DNA of 18,963 nt from GCA-002722245 sp038154685 (GCA_038154685.1 JAYPYW010000062.1:1-18963), one strand, 5' to 3'; positions 1 to 6,059 are shown, numbered from the stretch's first letter. Numbers and translations are program-made. Notes: generated from the letters alone by a model not told the origin.

Positions 1-2
1 TG

Positions 3-515
3 GAAAAATTACTCAGACAGGAAAATGCAAAACAAGTTGAAGTAAGCTATAAAGAAAGTGAACTTCAAAAACTTGGAAATTTTGACTTTCATCAAAAACA
101 TTACTACCCAAAAAGTAATTATCTAAAAATTGTTCATGCAGGACCTAAATATAGAAACGCTTGCCTCAATTTTATTTCTGCAACATGTAATATGAGCTCT
201 AATAAAGTTGAAAGCTTTATTAAGGAGGTAAAATTACTAGCAAATGAATGTGGAATCTTCTCTTTTTACTACTCTGAAAAATCTATAGAATCAAAATCTA
301 ATTTGGTTCTATACTTAACAAATGGCAGACAAGGTATTGACCTGATTAAAATGACTGTAGTAGATATAAAACGTTTTGAAATGGGATTTGAGCGACTAGC
401 TGAACTGTATAAAGTGGAAGAAGGTATTATTGGTAATTGGGAAAATCACCCATCCGGCATTAAAGAAATTGTTTGTATTGATGACAAAGAATACCATCCA
501 ATATTTAGTAAATAA
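3..515 (+). CDS. Partial cassette-encoded protein of unknown function (cassette 1, 5' end missing)
   Basis: The reading frame is open from the left edge (first full codon at base 3) to TAA at 513-515, giving about 170 residues. The ATG at 192 is in the same frame but is unlikely to be the real start, because the upstream codons encode a plausible protein (a stretch with KHYYPKSNYLKIVHAGPKYRN) without stops. The true start therefore lies outside the window. The visible part is soluble, mixed alpha/beta in appearance, with no signal peptide or membrane segment. I do not recognise a family. The gene stops 3 bases before the left core of attC1 (GCATGTAAC, 519-527), the usual layout of an integron cassette. 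The cassette should begin with a sequence close to GTTACATGC upstream of the window. Confidence 0.7.
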   Translation, partial: EKLLRQENAKQVEVSYKESELQKLGNFDFHQKHYYPKSNYLKIVHAGPKYRNACLNFISATCNMSSNKVESFIKEVKLLANECGIFSFYYSEKSIESKSNLVLYLTNGRQGIDLIKMTVVDIKRFEMGFERLAELYKVEEGIIGNWENHPSGIKEIVCIDDKEYHPIFSK

Positions 516-518
516 AAA

Positions 519-667
519 GCATGTAACACACAGGTAATTGCAAAAGCTTTGGTAACTCCTTCTCTATTTAAAAACTTCATACTAACTTTCCATTGTCCTA
601 CACATTAGACAAGTTCCGCTGCGCGTCACATGTCTAAAGCTTCGGACAATTACCTTAAACGTTGGGC
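519..667 (+). other. attC site 1 (recombination site closing cassette 1)
   Basis: The left core GCATGTAAC (519-527) is followed by ACAC and the arm AGGTAATTG (532-540). The right arm CAATTACCT (647-655) is its perfect reverse complement and is followed by AAAC and the right core GTTGGGC (661-667), which fits GTTRRRY. Inner pairings extend the fold: ATTGTCC (592-598) with GGACAAT (644-650) as an alternative, and TTAGAC (605-610) with GTCTAA (632-637). The R'' core is only a loose fit to RYYYAAC. The length of 149 bases is within the range of long attC sites. Confidence 0.75.
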
Positions 668-684
668 GTCATTAATAGATAGGG

Positions 685-2001
685 ATGAATAAACTTACCA
701 GAAAAAGAAAAAAGGAGTTTGGATTAGGAGAGTTGATTGCAATTGCTCTTGGAGGGATGGTTGGAGGAGGAATTTTCTCAATTTTAGGGATTGCCACTGA
801 AAAGATTGGAAATGCAGCTCCTGTAGCTATAATGATTGGAGGGATTTTAGCTTTGTTAGCCGCTTATTCGTATGTAAAATTAGCACTACTATACAAGGAT
901 GAAGGAGCGACTTACTCCTTTTTTAAAAAAACTTTTCCTGACAAAAATGTAGCATCGTCCATAATTGGTTGGCTTATAGTTTTTGGTTATATCAGCACCT
1001 TAGCTCTATATGCTTTTACATTTGCTTCCTATTTTTGCAGTCAATTTCAATCTTTAAATGAGCCACTTTGGCAAAAAATCGTGGCAGGTTTGATTATTTC
1101 ATTTTTTGCCGTGATTAATTTGGTTAGTGTAAAAGGTATGGGAATAGTAGAAGACATATTGGTTTATTCTAAAATAATCATTTTGCTTTTCATCTCTGGT
1201 TTACTTGCTGGTAAAGGCGATATTCAAAATCTACTTCCTGTATTTGAAAGCCAAACCACACTTATGTCTATATTAATTATATCAGCAATAACCTTTGTCG
1301 CTTATGAGGGTTTTCAATTGGTAATTCATGCATATAATGAAATGGACAACCCACAAAAGAACATACCAAAAGCAATATATTCAGCAATCGGAATTGCAAC
1401 CTTTCTTTATTTGGTACTTTCAATCGGTGCGTTATCTACTATTCCAAAAGAAACAATTATTGCGGATAAGGAATATGCTTTGGCTGCAGGTGCTAAAAAT
1501 TTTCTTGGGCAATTTGGTGAGTTCATTGTGATTTTTGGAGCACTTTTAGCAACTTCAAGTGCGATAAGTGGAACGTTGTTCGGAGCTTCTAGATTAATGG
1601 CTGTAATTGCAAATGACGGATTCTTTCCAAGATTTTTAGGTAATAAAATCAAAACTCATATCCCTAATTGGGCTATTATTACCATGAGTTGTTTAGCCTT
1701 CTTATTACTTGCTACAGGTGGGCTTCAGGTTTTATTAGAATTTGGGAGCATAACATTTATTATTGTTTCATCTATAATGGCTTATGCAAATTACAAAAAA
1801 CGACATGAGACAAATTCTTCTGTTTATTTGACCGTGATAGCGTTAATAGGGTTAATAATAGCCGGTTTATTAATCATTTATTTTGAATTCGCAGAAAACA
1901 AAGAACAATTTATTTACATAATATCTATTTATGCAATACTCGGTATAGGAGCATTTTCATATTCAAAAAAGACAAAAACGAACGCCCAACAAGGTGTATA
2001 G
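685..2001 (+). CDS. APC-superfamily amino acid permease (cassette 2)
   Basis: The 438-residue polytopic membrane protein has about 12 hydrophobic segments, the usual size of the amino acid-polyamine-organocation family. The first segment contains the family's glycine-rich substrate-binding stretch (GGMVGGGIF, residues 23-31). Residues 203-231 carry the typical segment-6 pattern followed by a loop with E-M-D-N-P-Q-K-N-I-P. The likely role is proton-coupled uptake or exchange of amino acids or related amines across the inner membrane; the substrate cannot be read from the sequence. The ATG lies 18 bases after the attC1 right core, and the TAG (1999-2001) falls inside attC2, so the gene fills its cassette of about 1.38 kb exactly. 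No promoter is evident. A full-length 12-segment transporter is large for a cassette. Family confidence is high; specificity is unknown. Confidence 0.88.
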   Translation: MNKLTRKRKKEFGLGELIAIALGGMVGGGIFSILGIATEKIGNAAPVAIMIGGILALLAAYSYVKLALLYKDEGATYSFFKKTFPDKNVASSIIGWLIVFGYISTLALYAFTFASYFCSQFQSLNEPLWQKIVAGLIISFFAVINLVSVKGMGIVEDILVYSKIIILLFISGLLAGKGDIQNLLPVFESQTTLMSILIISAITFVAYEGFQLVIHAYNEMDNPQKNIPKAIYSAIGIATFLYLVLSIGALSTIPKETIIADKEYALAAGAKNFLGQFGEFIVIFGALLATSSAISGTLFGASRLMAVIANDGFFPRFLGNKIKTHIPNWAIITMSCLAFLLLATGGLQVLLEFGSITFIIVSSIMAYANYKKRHETNSSVYLTVIALIGLIIAGLLIIYFEFAENKEQFIYIISIYAILGIGAFSYSKKTKTNAQQGV

Positions 2002-2049
2002 TGCATGGCTTCCTGCGTCAGCCACGACACCATAGACAGAACGTTAAAT
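1984..2049 (+). other. attC site 2 (closing cassette 2)
   Basis: The left core GCCCAAC (1984-1990) fits RYYYAAC exactly and is the reverse complement of the GTTGGGC that starts cassette 2 at 661. The arms TATAGTGCATGGCT and AGCCACGACACCATA pair with bulged bases and A/C mismatches that become G-T wobbles on the bottom strand, the strand integrase recombines. The right core GTTAAAT (2043-2049) fits GTTRRRY and is preceded by AGAAC. At 66 bases it is the most compact and canonical of the four sites. The permease stop codon lies within it. Confidence 0.8.
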
Positions 2050-2076
2050 AAAATAAACAAATACTAAATTTAAAAA

Positions 2077-2577
2077 ATGAAAAAAATATTATTGAATGCG
2101 ATAGGTTATAGCTTACTTACTTCTGGATTGTTAATATCTTGTATATCAATCCAAACAACCACCAACAAGCACTTAGAAAACGATACAAAAATCACAAAAT
2201 GTGCGTTTGAAGCATTAGGAGGTGAAAAAGGTAATTATCTTTCACATGCTAATAATAGGGTGTGGCTTCAGAATGGTATTCAAGGGGAAGGAGAATATTT
2301 TATTATTGAAAATAGGCCGAATGGTCGTGTTGCTTTAGCAGCTACTGGAGGTGAAAAAGGAAAATACCTTTCACATGCTTTTAAAAAATTATGGTTACAA
2401 AATGGAGTTCAAGGGGAAGGAGAAGAATGGGTAATGATTAGCAAAGGTAGTAACAAAGTTGCTTTTGAATGTCTTGGTGGAGAAACCGGTTTATTTCTCT
2501 CACATGCTTTAAATAAAATGTGGCTCCAAAATGGCTATCAAGGTGAAGGAGAACTATGGAGAAAAGTTTGTAAATAA
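2077..2577 (+). CDS. Triple-repeat lipoprotein, probable beta-trefoil (cassette 3)
   Basis: The 166-residue protein has a lipoprotein signal peptide: basic MKK, a hydrophobic core, and the lipobox L19-I20-S21-C22. It is probably lipidated at Cys22 and membrane-anchored. The rest consists of three near-identical repeats with a 43-residue period, each with the core GGExGxxLSHA, four variable residues, then WLQNGxQGEGE. The third repeat ends the protein. Three repeats of about 40 residues suggest a beta-trefoil fold of the fascin or ricin-B type, which in other proteins binds carbohydrate or protein ligands. This fold assignment is inference, and no QxW ricin motif is present. The gene starts 27 bases after the attC2 right core. 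A gap of 55 bases separates the stop from attC3. No enzymatic motif is visible. Confidence 0.8.
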   Translation: MKKILLNAIGYSLLTSGLLISCISIQTTTNKHLENDTKITKCAFEALGGEKGNYLSHANNRVWLQNGIQGEGEYFIIENRPNGRVALAATGGEKGKYLSHAFKKLWLQNGVQGEGEEWVMISKGSNKVAFECLGGETGLFLSHALNKMWLQNGYQGEGELWRKVCK

Positions 2578-2687
2578 CACAATGAGGCAACTTTTTATCA
2601 TAAAGGATAAAATATTACTCTAAAAAAGCTTTAGTTAACACAGTATATAGTAAACAGGGCTTCTTTGGTTTACGAAAGATCGGTACT

Positions 2688-2816
2688 ATGTATAAACACC
2701 GCCAAATCGTTGATTTGGCTTTTAAAATGAATAAATTAAAAACAAAACACAACGCTTTGGCTCAGTGCAAACTTGAAAGTTCATTGCCTTCTACTGCCCT
2801 ACTTACCATATACTAA
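2688..2816 (+). CDS. Possible 42-codon small ORF inside attC3 (doubtful)
   Basis: An ATG at 2688 opens a frame of 42 codons ending in TAA at 2814-2816, entirely inside the attC3 palindrome. The predicted peptide begins MYKHRQIVDLAFKMNK and is basic at its N-terminal half. It has no signal peptide, membrane segment or recognised motif, and no ribosome binding site is visible. The frame may be only a by-product of attC base composition. It is listed because the reading frame ends just where the right arm of the site ends. Confidence 0.15.
   Translation: MYKHRQIVDLAFKMNKLKTKHNALAQCKLESSLPSTALLTIY
2701..2723 (+). terminator. Hairpin with short T run inside attC3
   Basis: GCCAAATC (2701-2708) and GATTTGGC (2712-2719) form a perfect 8-bp stem with a GTT loop, followed by TTTT. 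It could end transcription after the lipoprotein gene. It could equally be only the apical stem of the folded attC, since the T run is short. Confidence 0.3.
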
Positions 2817-2833
2817 ACGTTAGTAGCAATTAC

Positions 2834-3319
2834 ATGAAAATATTTAGCAATATATCAAAATCAATAGTTTTAATTATTGTAATAACTGTTTTTACCTTTC
2901 TTAACTATGCATATAATAACCATGGGTTCAGCAGGGGAGCAATCGCTGGTCACTCTGCAAATTTCAACATCAATCAAATAGCGTTATTCATACTATTTAT
3001 TGCAAGCATCATTTTCCTTTTCGACAAACCCAAAATAGGTAAAACACTTTCTACCGTTGGTTTTTCCATTAACCTAACGTATATCTTAAAAGTTTTAATG
3101 GTATACAACTCAGAAAGAAACTTAGGGTTTGGTTATCCAAACGAAAACCTTCCAATAATTGCATATACTTTAATTACCGTTTTAATTGCACTTATAACAT
3201 TCATAAACTTAGACTTAAAAAATAAGAAATCATTAACTAGTAATAAAATTAGACTTATTGGAATTATTTCATCGGTAGTACTTTATGTTCTTTCTCAGCT
3301 AAACTTCATATTGTATTAA
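2834..3319 (+). CDS. Small four-segment membrane protein of unknown function (cassette 4)
   Basis: The 161-residue protein has about four hydrophobic segments (roughly residues 9-27, 46-63, 105-125 and 140-160). The loop after the first segment is polar and carries the stretch YNNHGFSRGAIAGHSANF, which would face one side of the inner membrane. I recognise no family or catalytic motif. The ATG lies 8 bases after the attC3 right core, and the TAA is 5 bases before the attC4 left core, so the frame fills the cassette. The small leader leaves little room for a promoter, so expression probably depends on upstream transcription. The gene is probably real because length, start position and cassette limits agree. 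Confidence 0.7.
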   Translation: MKIFSNISKSIVLIIVITVFTFLNYAYNNHGFSRGAIAGHSANFNINQIALFILFIASIIFLFDKPKIGKTLSTVGFSINLTYILKVLMVYNSERNLGFGYPNENLPIIAYTLITVLIALITFINLDLKNKKSLTSNKIRLIGIISSVVLYVLSQLNFILY

Positions 3320-3326
3320 AAAAAGC

Positions 3327-3446
3327 TACTAACACATAGGTAATTGAAAACCTTTTGCGGTGCTTCAAATGGCTTTCCAGAAAAAAGCGCCTACGGCGAT
3401 TTTTTCTTTAAGCACGTTCCTAAAAATAGGTTTTCAACTATTGGAT
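3327..3446 (+). other. attC site 4, terminal and degenerate
   Basis: The left core TACTAAC (3327-3333) is the reverse complement of the cassette 4 start GTTAGTA; with two more bases on each side it agrees over nine positions. The arm ATAGGTAATTGAAAACC (3336-3352) pairs with GGTTTTCAACTAT (3429-3441), with four unpaired bases (GTAA). GTGCTT and AAGCAC continue the stem, with a strong hairpin at the tip. Where other sites have AACGTT, this one reads ATTGGAT (3440-3446): TTGGAT still fits TTRRRY but the essential GTT is lost. This marks the downstream end of the array. Confidence 0.65.
3380..3406 (+). terminator. Terminator-like hairpin at the tip of attC4
   Basis: GAAAAAA (3380-3386) and TTTTTTC (3400-3406) flank a CGCC-TAC-GGCG stem-loop (3388-3398). 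A GC stem followed by six T residues is the layout of an intrinsic terminator, and because A and T runs are symmetrical it could work in both directions. It may insulate the division gene at 3512 from cassette transcription. It is also the natural apical structure of the attC fold. Confidence 0.45.
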
Positions 3447-3493
3447 TGGTAAAAGATTAGCGCACCTTCCCCACTTTTTGTTGCTTCTTATTT

Positions 3494-3501
3494 TACTTTT
3501 A
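3494..3501 (+). promoter_or_regulatory. Candidate -7 element before the DivIC-like gene
   Basis: TACTTTTA matches the Bacteroidota -7 consensus TAnnTTTG at all but the last base. It would place transcription start a few bases before the ATG at 3512, giving an almost leaderless transcript. No TTG at the usual -33 spacing is seen, so this is weak. Confidence 0.3.
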
Positions 3502-3511
3502 CAATGTGAAG

Positions 3512-3793
3512 ATGATTGAAAACATACCTCCTATTTTTAAAAACAAATACATTATTACAAGTTTTGTTTTTTTGGTTTGGATCAGTTTTTTTGATCATTA
3601 CAATTTCTTCTTTCATGCAGATTTGGTTGAGCAAAAGAACGAGCTTAAACAGGAACTGAATCGATTAAAAGTGGAAACTACAAAGAATAAAATTTTCCTT
3701 CGTAACATGAATAACGATGAATTCATGGAAAAGTATGCTAGAGAGCATTACCTAATGAAAAAAGATGGAGAGGATATTTTTATGCTTGATTAG
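3512..3793 (+). CDS. DivIC/FtsB-like septum formation initiator protein
   Basis: The 93-residue bitopic protein has a short cytoplasmic N-terminus, one membrane segment (about residues 12-28), a periplasmic coiled coil rich in E, K, L and N (about 38-65), and a C-terminal motif with E-K-Y-A-R-E-H-Y-L-M-K-K-D-G-E-D. This last pattern is characteristic of the DivIC/FtsB family, which joins FtsL and FtsQ in the divisome to activate septal peptidoglycan synthesis. I chose the ATG at 3512; an in-frame GTG at 3506 would add only two residues. The gene is the first backbone gene after the cassette array. Its stop codon overlaps the stop of the convergent ApbE-fusion gene by four bases. The family is clear; whether it is the DivIC or FtsB equivalent cannot be told. 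Confidence 0.82.
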   Translation: MIENIPPIFKNKYIITSFVFLVWISFFDHYNFFFHADLVEQKNELKQELNRLKVETTKNKIFLRNMNNDEFMEKYAREHYLMKKDGEDIFMLD

Positions 3794-5049
3794 TTTTTAT
3801 AAAAACTAACCCCTTCACTTGTAAAATCTTCCCCGCTGGACTTCACAATAATTACTTCATAACCATCCACCTGATTAATTAAATCAACTCCAACTTCCAC
3901 TCCTAACACCGTAATTGCAGTTGCTAAACCATCCGCTACACTTGCCAAAGGCCCAATTACGGTTACACTTGATATATTATTGGAAACAGGCTTGCAGGTT
4001 CGGGGATCAAGGATATGACTGTACTTTTTCCCATCTTTTTCAAAATACCTAACGTAATCACCGCTGGTAACAACTGCTTGGTCTTTAATTTTAAGGCTAT
4101 ACAAAACCTCATTTGTTTTAACAGGGTTAGGAATCACAATTTCTTTTTCTTCTCCGTAAACCAAAATGTCACCTCCCGCATCCACTACTCCTGATTTTAT
4201 TTCCTGATCTACCTTCCATTCTGCAATTATTTGATCAGCTGCCATACCTTTTCCAAAAGCTCCAAAATCCAGCGCCATCCCATTAATCGGCAAGTAAATA
4301 CTAGTATCGCTTGCGTTTAAAACAATTTTGTTTGATCCAATTAATGTTTTCACACTATCAATAACATCCTGATTAGGAATATTTCCTTTTTTCCAATCCC
4401 AAATTTTTAGTGCTGGTTTGATAGTTATATCAAATGCTCCTTGAGTTAAGTTTGATAACGTAACACATCTTTTTAACATCCAGAAATAACGTAATGGAAC
4501 TTTAACAGGCTTAACTCCAGCATTTACGATAATTTTATTAGTGATACTTGAAGAATCCCATGATGAAACTTCAGATTTAAACAAATCGATTGTTTTCCAA
4601 GCCTCTTCTAAATCCCTTGAATCACCCCCAGATATTTCCAAATTAAAAACACTCCCCATTTTTGGTTTTGTGTCTTTAAGTTTTTTAGGAAATTGAATAT
4701 TTAAATCGAGCATCAACCTTTCTGATCCAGCTTTATGATTAAACGTTTTATAACTATTATCCGAAACAGCAATTAACTTGGGAAAAGATCCTTCTTTGTT
4801 ATAAAGACTAGCTAAAGAATCACATTTCTTGAGGTAAGATTTAGACAATCCTTTTTTACGCTGCGGAAAATCAAGAATTTCAAAATCGATATTATTCTCT
4901 TTTACCCAGCTTTGAAACGGATTAACATCAATAAACTCTTTTTTGAATTTAATACAAGGCGCACACCAATCAGAACCAGAGAAATAATATAATTTCTGCT
5001 GAGCAAATAAGTTAGTGGCAAAAAGTATTAAAATTAAGCAGAGTCTCAT
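3790..5049 (-). CDS. Thioredoxin-like domain fused to ApbE FAD:protein FMN transferase
   Basis: The 419-residue exported protein has a signal peptide at residues 1-16 (cleavage after LFA). A thioredoxin-fold domain follows (about 17-118), with W28-C29-A-P-C32 as redox site and a cis-proline candidate in SFP at P90. An ApbE domain covers about 128-419. ApbE hallmarks are GAFDITI (204-210), DFGAFGKGMAAD (261-272), DAGGD (290-294), SGDY (329-332), HILDPRT (345-351) and ADGLATA (372-378, metal-binding region). ApbE enzymes attach FMN from FAD to threonine of proteins such as NqrB, NqrC or RnfG in the periplasm. The thioredoxin half could keep a cysteine-containing partner reduced; that is inference. 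It is the last gene of the minus-strand operon, and its ATG directly abuts the upstream stop. Confidence 0.85.
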   Translation of the reverse strand: MRLCLILILFATNLFAQQKLYYFSGSDWCAPCIKFKKEFIDVNPFQSWVKENNIDFEILDFPQRKKGLSKSYLKKCDSLASLYNKEGSFPKLIAVSDNSYKTFNHKAGSERLMLDLNIQFPKKLKDTKPKMGSVFNLEISGGDSRDLEEAWKTIDLFKSEVSSWDSSSITNKIIVNAGVKPVKVPLRYFWMLKRCVTLSNLTQGAFDITIKPALKIWDWKKGNIPNQDVIDSVKTLIGSNKIVLNASDTSIYLPINGMALDFGAFGKGMAADQIIAEWKVDQEIKSGVVDAGGDILVYGEEKEIVIPNPVKTNEVLYSLKIKDQAVVTSGDYVRYFEKDGKKYSHILDPRTCKPVSNNISSVTVIGPLASVADGLATAITVLGVEVGVDLINQVDGYEVIIVKSSGEDFTSEGVSFYKN

Positions 5050-5409
5050 TTAATAAGCATTCATTGATAACAAAACCAACGTACAAGCTTCTTCAAATTC
5101 TATTCCAGCCTCAGTTAGTTTTTCCTGAAAAACAGGATTTTCAGTTCCTGGGTTGAATAATACTCTTTTAGGCTTAAGGGCAATAATCTTATCGATATAT
5201 TCATCTTGGCGTGCAGGACCAACATACATTGTTACTGTATCTACCCCCTGAAAATCTTGCCAATCGTTTATGATTGTTTGTCCGAAAACCTCCCCTTTCT
5301 TAATTCCGAAAGGAACGATTTCATGTCCAGCAGCAGTCAATTTATCAGCCGCTTTATAAGCATATCTATCCTGATTAGGAGTTGCTCCTACAATAAGTGT
5401 TTTTTTCAT
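5050..5409 (-). CDS. CoA-binding domain protein (YccU-like)
   Basis: The 119-residue single-domain protein has a Rossmann-type nucleotide fold. The N-terminal beta strand and glycine loop TLIVGATPNQDRYAYKAAD is the typical start of the CoA_binding_2 family, followed by PFGI, then NPGTENP (about 86-92) and EEACTLVLL near the C-terminus. The family resembles the CoA-binding domain of succinyl-CoA synthetase, but its physiological role is not established. It is cytoplasmic. Its ATG overlaps the queE stop by one base (TAATG), suggesting translational coupling. The ApbE-fusion gene starts directly after its TAA. Length is normal for the family. Confidence 0.85.
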   Translation of the reverse strand: MKKTLIVGATPNQDRYAYKAADKLTAAGHEIVPFGIKKGEVFGQTIINDWQDFQGVDTVTMYVGPARQDEYIDKIIALKPKRVLFNPGTENPVFQEKLTEAGIEFEEACTLVLLSMNAY

Positions 5410-6056
5410 TACGGTATCTTCATGAATTTATGTGTTTGCAAGCTAACATTCCATTTAGGATTTTGCATCACATAATCGATAATTAAAGGCATCATGTCTT
5501 CTTGCTTACTCCATTCTGGCTGTAAATAGAGTTTACATTCCGCATTAACTTTAGCAGCGTGTTCCTCAGCCCATTTAAAATCGTTTTTATTATGAACAAT
5601 TACTTTTAGTTCATGAGCAAACGAGTAAACCTCCGGGCGAGGAGGCAAAGTTTTCTTCGGTGATAAGCAAATCCAATTCCATCTTCCCGAAAAAGGATGC
5701 GCACCACTTGTTTCTAGGAATGTTTGATATCCATTTACGTGAAGTGTTTCGCACAAATAATCCAGATTATAAATAGTAGGTTCACCACCAGTAATAACTA
5801 TATCCTTAGCAGGTATATCTTTTAATCGATCGATAATTCCCTCCACCTTAATAAGCGGATGAACAGAAGCATCCCAACTCTCTTTAACATCACACCAATG
5901 ACATCCAACATCACAACCACCAATTCGAATGAAATAAGCTGGCTTCCCGGCTTTCCTCCCCTCTCCTTGAATAGTATAAAACTCCTCCATTATTGGAAGA
6001 TATGTTCCCGACTCAAGTTTTTCCTTTTGTTCTGGTGTAAGATTTTTAACTTCCAT
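5409..6056 (-). CDS. queE: 7-carboxy-7-deazaguanine synthase, radical SAM enzyme
   Basis: The 215-residue protein converts 6-carboxy-tetrahydropterin to 7-carboxy-7-deazaguanine in queuosine (preQ0) synthesis. Features are the family N-terminus EEFYTIQGEG (24-33), which contributes to substrate binding, the radical SAM cluster motif C48-x3-C52-x2-C55 and the SAM-binding GGEP (90-93). The region ETSGAHP and the C-terminal SLQTHKFMKIP are also typical. The sequence is complete and cytoplasmic. It sits three bases after moxR and overlaps the next gene by one base, so it is part of the same transcript. No other queuosine genes are nearby in the window. Confidence 0.92.
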   Translation of the reverse strand: MEVKNLTPEQKEKLESGTYLPIMEEFYTIQGEGRKAGKPAYFIRIGGCDVGCHWCDVKESWDASVHPLIKVEGIIDRLKDIPAKDIVITGGEPTIYNLDYLCETLHVNGYQTFLETSGAHPFSGRWNWICLSPKKTLPPRPEVYSFAHELKVIVHNKNDFKWAEEHAAKVNAECKLYLQPEWSKQEDMMPLIIDYVMQNPKWNVSLQTHKFMKIP

Positions 6057-6059
6057 TAA

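Larger units (their letters stand above)
2633..2825 (+). other. attC site 3 (closing cassette 3)
   Basis: The arms AGTATATAGTAAACAGGGC (2642-2660) and GCCCTACTTACCATATACT (2796-2814) are complementary at 16 of 19 positions. The left core is AGTTAAC (2633-2639). Its extended reverse complement GTTAACTAAAGC resembles the cassette 3 start GTTAAATAAAAT (9/12). The right core is GTTAGTA (2819-2825), preceded by AAAC. Inside the site is a perfect 8-bp hairpin (GCCAAATC/GATTTGGC, 2701-2719) followed by TTTT. At 193 bases this is the longest of the four sites. Confidence 0.75.
1..3446 (+). mobile_element. Integron-type gene-cassette array, 3' end, no integrase visible
   Basis: Four consecutive single-gene units on the + strand are each closed by an imperfect palindrome (519-667, 1984-2049, 2633-2825, 3327-3446). 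The first three palindromes end in AACGTT plus a cassette-specific sequence. Cassette 2 spans about 662-2043, cassette 3 about 2044-2819 and cassette 4 about 2820-3440; cassette 1 is cut by the window edge. Cassette starts match the reverse complement of their own attC left core: GTTGGGCGT with ACGCCCAAC, and GTTAGTAGC with GCTACTAAC. This is the known property of integron cassettes, where G|TTRRRY is the joining point. No tyrosine recombinase of the IntI type is present in the window, so this is either the distal part of an integron or a cluster of attC sites lacking an integrase. Array identity is inferred from structure; attC folding was judged by eye. Confidence 0.8.

Noticed and set aside
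192..194. ATG at 192 as the start of the first gene
   Set aside because: The frame is open to the window edge with protein-like codons upstream, so this is an internal methionine.
1328..1652. Frames on both strands inside the permease gene
   Set aside because: They overlap a well-supported transporter, have no family features and read as shadows of its codons.
2065..2072. TAAATTTA before the lipoprotein gene as a -7 promoter element
   Set aside because: It ends 4 bases before the ATG, has no TTG at the right spacing, and occurs in a very AT-rich leader, so chance is likely.
1..3446. CRISPR array or insertion sequence as explanation of the repeats
   Set aside because: Repeats are not regularly spaced or identical, spacers are whole genes, and no transposase, cas gene or target duplications are seen.
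3506..3511. GTG start adding two residues to the DivIC-like protein
   Set aside because: An ATG follows two codons later at 3512 and no ribosome binding site favours the GTG.
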